NCBI GenBank assembly: GCA_010015655.1 | Contig: ML976717.1 | Location: 244,963-308,962, forward strand | Direction: 5' to 3' | Origin: Bimuria novae-zelandiae CBS 107.79 | Taxonomy: Eukaryota; Ascomycota; Dothideomycetes; Pleosporales; Didymosphaeriaceae | Length of the DNA stretch: 64,000 nucleotides | Part shown: positions 54,400 through 64,000 of the stretch, piece after piece | Position numbering within the stretch: the stretch's first letter is position 1 | Layout of the letters: every line of letters begins with the position of its first letter | Program-made: the position numbers and the translations under genes | The notes under the pieces: generated by a model | The model's input: only the letters and a program-made list of their open reading frames with translations | Databases searched by the model: none | Told to the model about the DNA's origin: nothing

Positions 54400-57300
54400 C
54401 TATGCCCACAGTCTGTTAGTTATTACACTAAATAATAGGCGTTTAGTTAAGCTTTAAAGATAGTTCTTTAAATAGATAGCACTACTCTTCTATTTCTAAT
54501 TTAGTAAGTAATAGAGTAAGCAGCTTTGCTTTAGTTATTAGCTTTATAATAGTACGTTGTAGTGTTAACTTTTAGTTAATAGTTATGCTAAATAGCTAAA
54601 AGACGTATCCTTAAGAGCTTTAACGCGTTTTAATATTATTAATAAAGGCAGTATTAGATACCCTAAAGAAAATTAGATCGCGGTAGTCCTATAGTGTTAT
54701 AAGGTACTTCTAAATACCTTCTTTGTCCACAGCTTGCGCTTGCAGAGCTTAATATTTTATTTTAAAAATATAATGCTACACCCTTTAAATAAATTTAACG
54801 TGTGCTTAACTAGAGTTTATTAAATATAACGCGTAAATAACGTAAGCGTAGGCTAAATTAGGTTAAGTATACTACGTTAAGTAGGTAAAGTAGCCTATAA
54901 GCTCTTAATAGGTCTTTATCTAAGCTTTATTTAGTTCCTTAAGAAATTATTCTAGGTAGTTTACTAGCATAGGCACCTCTAAAGGGCGGCTAGTAAAAAT
55001 AATATTATACTTAGTAATAACTTTATTAATATAAGTATTTTATACTAAGTAAATTATACGTGCGTTAGTGTCTTAAACGACGTATATACTTAAGAACTAC
55101 TTAAGTTCTTTAAGGTATTTTAGGTTATAATGCTTATTAAGCTTCTTTTTAAACTCTTAGTGTAGATATTTGTTTAATAGGTGGAAAGCCACAATAATAT
55201 TGTCAACGTAGATAAACATAATTAACTAGCTATTAACGTAGACGCATGGAAATCCTAGGATAGGCGTTAAGCCTAAAGACTTTAGTATCCCTTTTAGGTC
55301 CTTGTACTATAGGAGCAATAATTCTTTTAGTCTATATAGGGCTTTTAGCACCTATGGTAACTTTTTATTTTTCTTAAAACTATTAGGTGTCTAAGCGTAA
55401 AGCTTTTAATTAAGTATAGCGTTAAGAAACGCGTTTAGTACGTTATACTAAAGTAGCTTTAATCTAAATTAATTAGCTATTACGATAAGTGCTTAGAATA
55501 TTTAGGCAGCTAGTGTAGCTACGTATATATCTTTATATAGTTATTATAGGTTGCCGCGGACGACAAGTCGTGCTTTAAATTAATAAAAGTAGCTATCCTT
55601 ATTACACTTGTATAAGAATATCTATATTAGGGGTAGCACCTCTATATTAGTAGTCTCTATTATTTATATTATTTTAGTAAAGTAGCCTCTACCCTAGATC
55701 TTGCGATACTCTTTTTATATAGCTTTTTAAAACTACTCTCTAAACTAATAGTAATCTAGCTCTTAATATAATTACGGAGCTTTTAGAACCTAAGTGCGAT
55801 GTATTTTTATTATTAGCTTAGACTTTAAAGTAATTAAGAAAGCCTTAAGGTAGTTACTAACTAATCCTTTATATAAGATAGCATGTAAATACTATATCTT
55901 AGTTTTTAAAGATTAGCGTTTCGACATGTGCGCCGTAGACCTTTAATAATATTATTTATACTAAGATTAAGATTTTAACGTCTTAGAGTGTTATTTTTAT
56001 ATTAATTAGGTATATAGCCTTCGAGCTAGGTAGCTAAGCGCTCTTATTAATCTAATAGACCTAATGCTAAGTATTTTAGAGTTAATAAGCCTCTAATTTC
56101 CTTAGTATCTTTACCTCTTATTTATAACTTAGAGGGTGCAGGTGCGACTTAGGTTTATTATTAACGTTATTAAGTTATTAAAAGATCTTTAATTACTATA
56201 TTTTTAGATTTAAACTCCTTTAGGAATATAAAAAGCTCTATAATCTCCTTAATTATTAATTCTTAAGCATAGCCTTATAGTCCTTCGTAGAACTTTATAG
56301 GTTTAAAAACAACGTCTCGAGTGCGTATAACCTAGTCCTTTATAGGTAGCTAGATCCTAAAGATATTAGTAGAGTCGTAGCTAATAAGGTGGCCTATTAA
56401 AGCTCTTAATTCGAGCTTGTCCGCACGCTTTAGCGAGCGGTTAAGTACGTAGGCTTAATAGCCTATTAGTTGCATGTGTTAAACCTTTAGTTTCGTCCCC
56501 TATACGATTTCGTACGGTGTCTTCTATTATAGCGCTTCTGTAGGCGTCCGATTCAGTACATATACTACTATTTAAATTAGTTTATAGGTTAGAGACTTTA
56601 GTAGTCCTGCCTAAATTCTTATAGCTTTTACTTAGATAATAAGGAGCGATCCTGCTTATTTTGCTAGTTTATTCTACTCCTTAGTATACTTGGCTCGTGG
56701 CTTGTATTAAATACTAAGGTCTTTGCAGAGTTCTTCTAGAAAGTTTAGTAATATACTATATTTATAATTATTATTTATTTTAATAGCTATTACGTCTTAA
56801 GCAAAGACGCGCTGTATTTTACGTATATTTTAAATAATTTTTTTTTTTAAAAAAGGTTTTAATTAATTTAGGAAAGTAGAGACTTTATGCCACTTTTAGT
56901 ATTAGTTAACTAAGTAATTAGCCTATTAATTATTATTTAAGCAGGCTTCCCCTTGCGGTACTAGTTAAATTATATTAATTATAATTTAATAAAAGGGCTT
57001 CTTTGCTTAATCCTCTTATTATCTCTAAGATATCTATTTTATTAATTTTAACTCTATATAAATTATATAAAAGTCGTTAGTGTCGCCTTTAATAACAATT
57101 CCGTTAACGTTTGCTATTAGGTGATCGATAGCCTTCTTACCAGGGTGACCCTATATCTGATGAGCTATCTTTGCGTTGACAATCTGGTCTGGGCGCGGAG
57201 CCTTCGACGGTCTGTAGGTGGTTCCGAAAGATAATAGAGACATAGGCTTTGGACGGCAGGATGCATCGGCATCTACCAGCCAGTAACCTCTATTGTATTC

Positions 57301-58950
57301 TAGGTAGGCTAGAGTCGTCTTTGGATTGCTTCTATATAGTAGGTCTTATCTTAAATTAAAGTGTACGTCGATCTTGCGGCAACGTGCCAGGCTAATAAGG
57401 TTAGTAATAAATCTTTAGACGTAGGTAATATAAGGAAGTTCTAATATCTTAATTCTTATTAGTATTTTATCTTTAGCTTTATACTTCCTTAGGTAGTAAT
57501 TTAAACGCGGCCTATACTAGCGCTTATAAAATTAGTATTACTAGCGTTATACTCTCTTATTTATCCTACCTAGTCTTCGCTATTAATAACGTAGGTGTTA
57601 AATTTAAAATTAAGTATTTATTAATTACTAAGTTTATTAATATTGTCTTCTATGCTAACTACTATATATAGCCTGTCCTTTAGCTTTATGCTATTATCTA
57701 TAGTTAACTAAGCTAAGTCCTTATTAGCATCCTTGTGTAGAGCGCAAAGCTCTAGGTTCTTATGTAGAGCGCGAAGCTCTTGGTTCTCGTGTAGAACGCG
57801 AAGCTCTTGTTTCTCGCATAGAGCGTGGAGCTTTTCGTTTTTGTCCTAGGACATAAATAGTACCGTGTTTACTGTTAGTTTAGTAGGTAGATTACTATTA
57901 TCTATAATAATATTCTTAACTTATTACTTTACACGCTACTTATTAAGTGCCTTATTAATTTTATCTTTTAAGCTATAATTAGTAGTAATAGCAGTATTTA
58001 GCTTCTTTTAACTAATAATATTAGTATAGTTCTTTAGTCGTCTTGGGTGCTCGGCGTTAATTAACTAGTATTTAGTCTAGTAGTGTTTTAGGCTATATAA
58101 GTATTAAGACTTATCTTTATTACTATTCTTTTTTTACTACTAAGGCTTAGCAGCGTCTAGTTCTGTAGCTATAAAGCTAAGTCTTATTAATATTAGTTAA
58201 ACATGCTTAAGGTAAGTTGTAAATTTACTAACGTAGTCTTTTACTAATAGAATAGCTATACTAGTATTCTCTAGGTTAATTAAGGCTCGCAGGCCTAATA
58301 TACTATACTTAAGATTAATTATTTTATAGGCGATAAGGAAATCTTCTTATACTTAAGATCTAGATATCTTAGGTATACCTACAGCGATGCACATGTTAGT
58401 AACTTCTACCTAAGATTATAGCTACTCTTTAACTTTCTTGCTACAGGGTGGTATCTAAAGGACTTTATATCGTGCAATTAGATTTTATTAACGTGTAGAA
58501 TTAAATAGTGCAAGATGCTTTTTAAGCGTTATTAACTATTTATATAGGGTATCTTTATTCTTAATTAGGTAAAGGTGTCTTATAGTAATTATTTTACTAA
58601 TCTCTAAGTTAAATTTTACTAGAGCTTTTTTTTTAATAATTAAACTTAAAGTCCTTACGTTCCTATTACTTATATTCCTACTAGTATAGCTTCTACTAAG
58701 CAGTGGTAAGTTAAGCTATTAATATAGCTTGTTTATTATAATCCATAAGTTGTAGTTTAGTTAGTGCTATTAACGTAGGCAGGTCCGCTGCTATCGTAGT
58801 AAGGTCTACGTACTACTAGAGGTTATTCTTCTAGGCAGTATCCTTTTAAATAAACAGCTATTTATACTAATTATTAGCTTAATTAAGAATAATGGTCACT
58901 TAGGTAACTGCGGGATCGAACTTAGTGGTTATTATATAGGGTATTAGCGG
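54400..58950 (-). pseudogene. RIP-inactivated gag-pol of the Copia element
   Basis: Right to left on the minus strand: gag with a coiled-coil-like repeat (57736-57843). Then the GAG-pre-integrase block AKIAHQI*GHPGKKAIDHL (about 57118-57180; LWHQRLGHPGKKA type). Integrase follows, then RT with CVYVNS*LIMFIYVDNIIV (YVDN at 55199-55210; YVDD with D-to-N). An RNase H-type region follows to about 54450. Protease-integrase-RT order is that of Ty1/copia. Stops at Gln/Trp are frequent except in a better-preserved patch at about 57110-57340. Confidence 0.83.
57736..57843 (-). repeat. Four tandem 27-bp repeats in Copia gag coding a nine-residue unit
   Basis: Copies start at 57736, 57763, 57790 and 57817, each like tgtagagcgcgaagctcttg. 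On the minus strand they encode ENQELRALH-type units (EKQELRVLH, ENQELRALH, KNLELCALH, NEKLHALC), a plausible coiled coil in gag. The repeat retains GC-rich units despite RIP around it. Confidence 0.85.
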
Positions 58951-59058
58951 CTCTGTACAGGTTATAGGTGCTAATTAATCGTTACAAGCGTGTAAGCTTT
59001 AGTCGTATAATCTTCTTTATAATCTATCGTAAGCTTAGTCGCAATCTGGGCTTATAAC

Positions 59059-59247
59059 TATTAAGTAGAAAAGATTATTAAATTCTCTCTATCCTCTTAT
59101 ATGCTATTTAGAAGCTGCGGAGTATGTATATGCACGAGCGTAAACATCGCTAGTCCCAGATAGGTGTAGCCCTCTCAGAAAGGTGAGTGGCAACCACGCG
59201 AGGGTAGGAGTAACCATCTCACAGGGTAAGAGTCATCAACCGTCACA
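59059..59247 (-). repeat. 5' LTR of the Copia element (189 bp)
   Basis: It starts tattaagtag (from tgttgagtag); about the first 60 bp are RIPped and the rest is nearly identical to 53932-54118. Confidence 0.92.
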
Positions 59248-59252
59248 CCCTC

Positions 59253-59572
59253 TCCTTCGTAGAGCACTCCTAATTGTATATTCTCCGACGCCCCAGTGCT
59301 GGAAAGGGCCAACAGAAAGCTGGAGATATGACATCTGACGGGTATCGCGAGACGATCGGATATACGCCTCAAGCTCATCAACTTGGGCATCAGATAANNN
59401 NNNNNNNCGTGACGCGATCCTTAGTAATTGCGTAGCGAACTTGTCGGGCGGTGCAACTGAGCTGGTTGGCGATAAATACAATATCATGCCCTGCTCTATG
59501 CAGAGCGCGAGCCTCGATAATCTCATCACGGGTGAGATATCGGTGTCGAGGTGTTGAAGGTGCTGCTGACAT
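59253..59572 (-). pseudogene. Tc1 transposase, N-terminal HTH part (interrupted by N run and Copia)
   Basis: From MSAAPSTPRHRYLTRDEI at 59572 the frame gives two helix-turn-helix segments. The first is RALHRAGHDIVFIANQLSCT. After the N run, LSDAQVDELEAYIRSSRDTR and VGEYTIRSALRRRG lead into the Copia junction, where the continuation is YTRRVARA on the other side. The frame before and after the ten Ns (59398-59407) differs, so the true gap is not ten bases or an indel lies there. The frame is open upstream to 59626. Confidence 0.85.
59398..59407. other. Run of ten N (unresolved sequence)
   Basis: Ten undetermined bases inside the Tc1 transposase N-terminal region. The reading frame does not continue across it, so its length is probably arbitrary. 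Confidence 0.98.
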
Positions 59573-59739
59573 AGTATAGATGACGCGTCGATGGCCAGCG
59601 CGACAGAGAAACATGTGGATCCTCACAAAAAACAGTGTATTCTAATGTATTTTTGTCAGCAAGTGCCTTTATTTACATAGGATCAGCATCCCTGCCATGC
59701 CCGGGCCACCTGACACTACTTCGGCCGGGTACCACAGTA

Positions 59740-61680
59740 TATCCTCCTTGCTAAAGAGGGATTAAGGCCTAGCCTATAGTATGTCTATTATAAGTTTATC
59801 GCGTGCCTTTTAGCTAATTAGTTAAAACTATATTTAATTAGGGTGTAGGACGTATGCCTATATACCTAATAAGATATTAGTCAAAAGTGTAGGTGCGTTT
59901 ATAAGCTATATTTACTTTAGCTTCTTATGTTTATTCTACTATTTAAAGGTGTAAGTTATAAAACGAGTTTTTAGATCTACTACTTATAACTATAAATATC
60001 CTAAAATAGGGTTACACCCCTTAAAATTAGCCACCTAGAATTATTTTAGGCTAATTAATTTGCCAACTCCGTGGGAGTTATAACAAGTAACTATTAGGCT
60101 ATATAGATTACCTAACTTTAGTTTATTATTATTTATAAAAGTAGCCTTAGGATAATCTAGCGTAGGGCTAAGAGTTAACTTTACTCTAACTATAGTACTA
60201 TAGCTAACTTGGTTTAACTTTACGCCGCTAGTATATAGGGCTTAAAGCTGCGTTAGGTTAGAGTTATTACTATATATAAGAATCTTAATTATAATACGTG
60301 AAAACTTTCTATTAAAGTATTTTCTTAATTATAATTAGGAGAGATTTATAATTAGAAATTACCTTTTTTTAGTTATCTTAACTTAGGCTATAAGTAGTAT
60401 TACTACTAGTCACTAGTCCTTCGCCCCTTTATTTCTAATAAGGCTACTGGTTTTAGGTATAATAGCTACCTCTATATATACTATTAGCTAATTTTTTAAA
60501 ATTAAAGTAAGTCTTATCTCCTTTAGTCCCCCTATAGCCCTGGATTAGACTATTATTAGATATTATAGAGATCTTAAATTAAGAGCTTTAGGATTACTTC
60601 TAGTCTAACCTTTTCTATTAAGAAGAGGATTTTATGTAGGCCTATAAAATAGTTTTTTATTGAATTTACGATCTTAGTTCTTACTAGCTTACTAATCTCT
60701 GATGCCTTTTTAGTAGACTAGTCTTAGTCGTCGTTTAATACTATTAACCTTTATGTCTTATGACGAATGAATTCGGGAGTCTTAGCCTATATAAAGGTAA
60801 TCTTTAAAGGCTCGTTTATAGAGCTATCTAGATAGAGGAAGAAGCTTTTCTCGAAAAATAAGTCTATATTATCTATAACTCTTTAACTAAGGTTAAAGAA
60901 CTTAAGAAAGTTATTAAAATTTATTTAAATATAGTTCTGTATTTATATAGCGACTTTCTAATAAAATTTTATTTATACTATAACCATCCTATCTTCAATC
61001 TTTCTTTTAACTATGTTGCGATATATTATATATTAGATTCTACTTAGAATTTAATAAGTCCTAGTAATTAAATTTTTAAAGCTCTGCTATCTTAAAGGTA
61101 AAGTCTATATTATAACGCTACTATTTTACCCTTCTTAAGGTGTTACGCCTTTTAGGGTATAATCTCTTTTAAGTCTTTATAAAATAATTAATGCTATAAT
61201 CACTTAAAGTCCTTAATATCTTTATTAGATTCTATATTTATAATATAATTTCTAAATTTTAAGAATTTAGCGTAATCCTTCCCTTTTTTATAAAATAAGT
61301 ACTTATAAGTATATTTTCAACTTTAGGTAGTATCCCGAGTACTACGCGGACTCTAGCTAGATAAGTATTAAAATACGGACGTAGAGTAGAGGGCTTAAGG
61401 GAAATCTTAAATTGACTACCTTTTTTTTAAAGAAAGGGAAAAGGGTTTAAATTATAAGCCACTATATAGTACGTAATTTAAATTAGAGTAGATGTGTATA
61501 TTAGACAACTTCTTTCAAGATATTAAAGGGTCTATAGAGGTATATATAGACTGGAGAACGTGAATAAGCCGGGAGTATACTAAAGGGGGCCTAAGAAAAA
61601 TCTAGAGGGTCTTTTCTTTAAGGGTCGCCCTTTATAGAGGTTAAGAATGTCCCTAACACTAAAGCATTGATCCGCCTATA
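59740..61680. other. Unidentified RIPped repeat sequence
   Basis: AT-rich and CpA-depleted throughout, with no LTR pair, inverted repeat or recognisable motif found by eye. A minus-strand frame interrupted only by TAG/TAA can be followed at about 60550-60900 (YLDSSINEPLKITFI, TPEFIRHKT), suggesting a decayed coding sequence of unknown type. Confidence 0.5.
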
Positions 61681-62883
61681 CCTAGTTAAATAGATATATA
61701 TAGCCCACGAAAATAAAGATAAAAACTCTATAAATAATTACGCTAATATTATTAATATTATTAAGAACTATACTAACTTTAAGAATTAACTTTAGTAATT
61801 ATTTAGAGCTACTAATAAAACTACTATAGTTAAATAAGCTATTTAGATTATTAATTATTAATAATTAGTAACTAAGTGCGTAGTTATGTTCTATAAGTAT
61901 ACTATATAACTTAACTCAGGAAATAAATTTCTTAAGACAATATATAAGTAAGAACTTGTATATAAAGTACGTAAAAAGCTTTTACGTAGTAGTATAATAA
62001 TGAAGACTCTTAATAAGCTATATAAAGAATTAATTAGAATTAATAGAGAATAGTTCGCGCTATAAAAAGAGTTTTATAGAAATCTAAAAAATATTAGTTT
62101 TTAATTACTAGCCCTTATAATCTGTAGGGCGCTACTAAAGACACCTTAGTAATAGTAACGCGAGTCTTGTAGTTATTAGCTAATAAAAGAAATCTAGTTT
62201 AATACTTTAAAAAAGAAAATAGCGAATGTTATGACCATTTATAAGCCTAATAACTTAAAATATATCTTAGATAAAGACTACTAATAGGAAAGTAAGACGC
62301 GTACCTCCTTTATATATAATAAAATAGGCCGTAATATTAGGAACTATAAATCTAAGAATAAAATTATTAAATAATTAAACATGCTAGCCATTAACCGCGT
62401 AGAAGTAATAGATAGAGAATAGTAAGTAACTTAATAGTAGCTGAGAGGAATTAGACCTGCCTAACTTAAGACTATATTAGAATATAGAAACAGGATTAAA
62501 CGTAAAAGAAATTAAGCTAATTTAATACTCTCTTACGCCATACCTAAATAAGAATAATTAAATATAAAAGATAGTAAATATCTTTAACTTCTTAGAATTA
62601 CACTAACCACGAGAAGGAGATTTTAAATAAACTAATATAATTAGTAAGGAGAATTACGAGTGGACTAATATTTACTACTAAAATATTATGAGGAAGAATT
62701 ACTGTATTACAGATTTAAAATATAAACTATAGTATAACCTAGACTACTATGAGCCTATGTACGGAACTCTATAATAAAAATTTTATAAAAAAAAATTACT
62801 ATATAACCTATTACTATATAAAATAACATAGTTATTTACCTTAATAGTAATTAAAATACTATTAAGAATGTTTTTATTATTTT
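61681..62883 (+). pseudogene. G1 gag fragment (partial fifth copy), RIPped
   Basis: Aligns base for base in long stretches with positions about 120-1390 of copy a (for example tatacctagttaaata, ttagaattaa, and the LDYY.P linker block). It includes a decayed zinc knuckle SFIYNKIGRNIRNY near 62310-62355. It starts abruptly near 61681 without LTR and is cut at 62884 by another element. Plus strand. The internal sequence differs from copy a by many transitions and several deletions (for example, no block matching 1075-1125). Confidence 0.75.
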
Positions 62884-63230
62884 TATCACGAGAGCAACAC
62901 GTAGACATGCCTGGGCCTAGGTAGGCTAGATCGATATACTGCGTTCGGTATCTACGTGTAGGTACAAGACGTTGAATAAGGAAGAAAGATCTTCTACACC
63001 TATCTAACGTAGATCTATCTATCTCGCTTAGCCAGGTACTAGTACCTAGATGGCTAGCGTCGTGTCTAACTAATTAAAAGTAAGCTTTAGGGTATAGGCT
63101 ATTAGACCTTTAGCTCTTAAAGTATAAGTTTAGAGGTAGAAGCCTAGCTTTTAACTCTCGTCTATATATTAATATACTATTATTAATAGTATATCTAGGC
63201 TATTAGATTACTTAATAAATTACTATAATA
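62884..63230 (-). repeat. 3' LTR of the G3 gypsy element
   Basis: About 347 bp. The left third is GC-rich and unmutated (agcaacacgtagacatgcctgg), the right part AT-rich. The right boundary is inferred from the adjacent purine tract. Confidence 0.65.
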
Positions 63231-63299
63231 GTAGGTCCTTCCTCTTTTATAGTTAAGCTTATAAGGATTTATTAGTATTTAATTTATTATTATTTTAAA

Positions 63300-64000
63300 T
63301 AGATTATCTGCCCGTTTATTTAGGTTCTTTGTATTTAAGTAGTTCTAATAGTACTTCTTTATAGTAGTATAGTTAGCGAACTTCGTTGCTAGTTCTTATA
63401 ATAAGCTATTATATTTTATTTATTTAATTTAGTATTTATATCTCTTCCTTTATTAGTTAAAGCGGAGATTAACTATCCTCTTAATAAAGTATTCTAGTTC
63501 TACGTCGATCACCACCAGTTCTAGGGACTCTATCTGTTCTCTAGGCAGATAGGTATCTTCTAGCTCCGCTGGTCGGAGCAAGTTCACATAGAATATAGAG
63601 TGTATCTTTATCGAATCGGGTAGCTCAAGCCTATAGGCGTGTGTAGAGACTACTACACTAATTCTATACAGGCTAACGTTCTTCTAGTCTAGCTTCTTAG
63701 ACTATTACTAGGTCCTAAGGTTCCTTACGTCTAGCTAAACGTAATTACCTATTTAATAGGCGAGTACTAGTTATTATATATAATTTATATACTTTTAGTA
63801 TAACGCTTGCGCCTAAGTTAGTTTTTTGTAAATAAGTTTTATTACGTCCTTTACCTTTTTTACTATATAATTAGCTATACCTACGTTAAGTCTTTATCTA
63901 TAGCCTCTCTAGGGGTCTTTACTAGGTAGCTTAAATCCTATATAAGGGTTCTACCTATAGTAAATTAAAAATAGTAATACTTAAGTTAACTCTAAGACTA
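63300..64000 (-). pseudogene. Integrase C-terminal/chromodomain region of G3, partial
   Basis: The minus strand reads KKLDWKNVSLYRISVVVSTH, then AYRLELPDSIKIHSIFYVNL and LRPAELEDTYLPREQIESLE (about 63500-63700). This is the gypsy integrase tail (YRLELP..IKIHPVFHVNLLRP). A likely chromodomain start ELEYFIKRIVNLRF lies at about 63455-63500. Fewer stops than G1. The N-terminal part lies beyond base 64000. Confidence 0.8.

Larger units (their letters stand above)
53932..59247 (-). mobile_element. Ty1/copia retrotransposon inserted in the Tc1 transposase
   Basis: LTRs at 53932-54118 (tgttgagtagaaaag to accgtcaca) and 59059-59247 (tattaagtagaaaag to accgtcaca). A perfect 5-bp duplication CCCTC flanks the element (53927-53931 and 59248-59252). 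A purine tract on the minus strand (reverse complement of caccccctcatcctg) adjoins the left LTR. A sequence like a primer-binding site (tagttataagcccagattgc on the minus strand) adjoins the right one, so coding is on the minus strand. The interior is heavily RIPped. Confidence 0.94.
53111..59737 (-). mobile_element. Tc1-type DNA transposon split by a Copia element
   Basis: Inverted ends ctgtggtacccggccgaagt (53111) and the reverse complement ending at 59737 are identical over about 29 bp, then similar. TA is duplicated at 53109-53110 and 59738-59739. Without the Copia insert (53932-59247 plus CCCTC) the element is about 1.3 kb, the normal Tc1 size. It is scarcely RIPped, in contrast to its insert. 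Confidence 0.93.
62884..64000 (-). mobile_element. 3' end of another Ty3/gypsy element (family G3) with LTR; continues beyond the window
   Basis: The left LTR (62884-63230) reads from tatcacgag to ttactataata on the plus strand, so on the minus strand it ends ctcgtgata (from ...tgaca). A minus-strand purine tract (taaaagaggaaggacctac) adjoins it at 63231-63249. Minus-strand coding beyond gives the integrase C-terminal block. The element interrupted the G1 gag fragment at 62883. The target duplication cannot be checked because the right end is outside the window. Confidence 0.75.

Overview
The window looks like a filamentous ascomycete (Pezizomycotina, plausibly a Dothideomycete). Two short islands of ordinary, intron-bearing fungal genes sit in long AT-rich tracts built from transposable elements. 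In those tracts CpA/TpG is strongly depleted and coding frames are riddled with TAG/TAA exactly where Gln (CAG/CAA) or Trp (TGG) codons are expected. That is the signature of repeat-induced point mutation (RIP).

Layout. (1) 1-20679: a plus-strand Ty3/gypsy element (family G1, copy a) split by a minus-strand G1 copy (4273-18248). That copy is itself split by a chromodomain gypsy element with 173-bp LTRs (8003-15187). Copy a also carries a solo G1 LTR (18515-18943) and a 255-bp LTR-like insertion (19089-19343). (2) 21000-27440: gene island with SGT1 (minus), a secreted pepsin-fold-like protein with one 53-bp intron (plus), a decayed pair of small Cys-rich paralogues (minus), an unmutated 129-bp solo LTR and a stub of a kinesin-light-chain-type TPR gene. 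(3) 27450-31894: a second gypsy family (G2) followed by two copies of its LTR in inverted orientation. (4) 31895-47845: a run of four abutting copies of one pogo-type DNA transposon. One is split by G1 copy c (33571-41891), which holds a Fot1-like transposon (38753-40599). Another is split by a non-LTR-type insertion with a 14-bp target duplication (46034-46931). (5) 47846-53110: gene island with a DCR2-type metallophosphoesterase (one 176-bp intron) and a Clr5-type TPR-like gene broken by a hAT-type MITE plus two frame changes. (6) 53111-59737: a Tc1 element whose DD34E transposase is little mutated but is split by a RIPped Ty1/copia element (53932-59247) and a run of ten N. (7) 59738-64000: an unidentified RIPped tract, a G1 gag fragment and the 3' end of another gypsy element running off the window.

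The intact genes (sgt1, the pepsin-like gene, dcr2) show no functional linkage. The window is best read as an insertion stratigraphy: most insertions have exact target duplications, so their relative order can be read directly. I found no CRISPR, rRNA or convincing tRNA, and no clear candidate for a new multi-gene system. The most informative structures are the pogo head-to-end array, the MITE-killed Clr5-type gene whose frame is restored by removing the MITE, and insertions that escaped RIP inside RIPped hosts.
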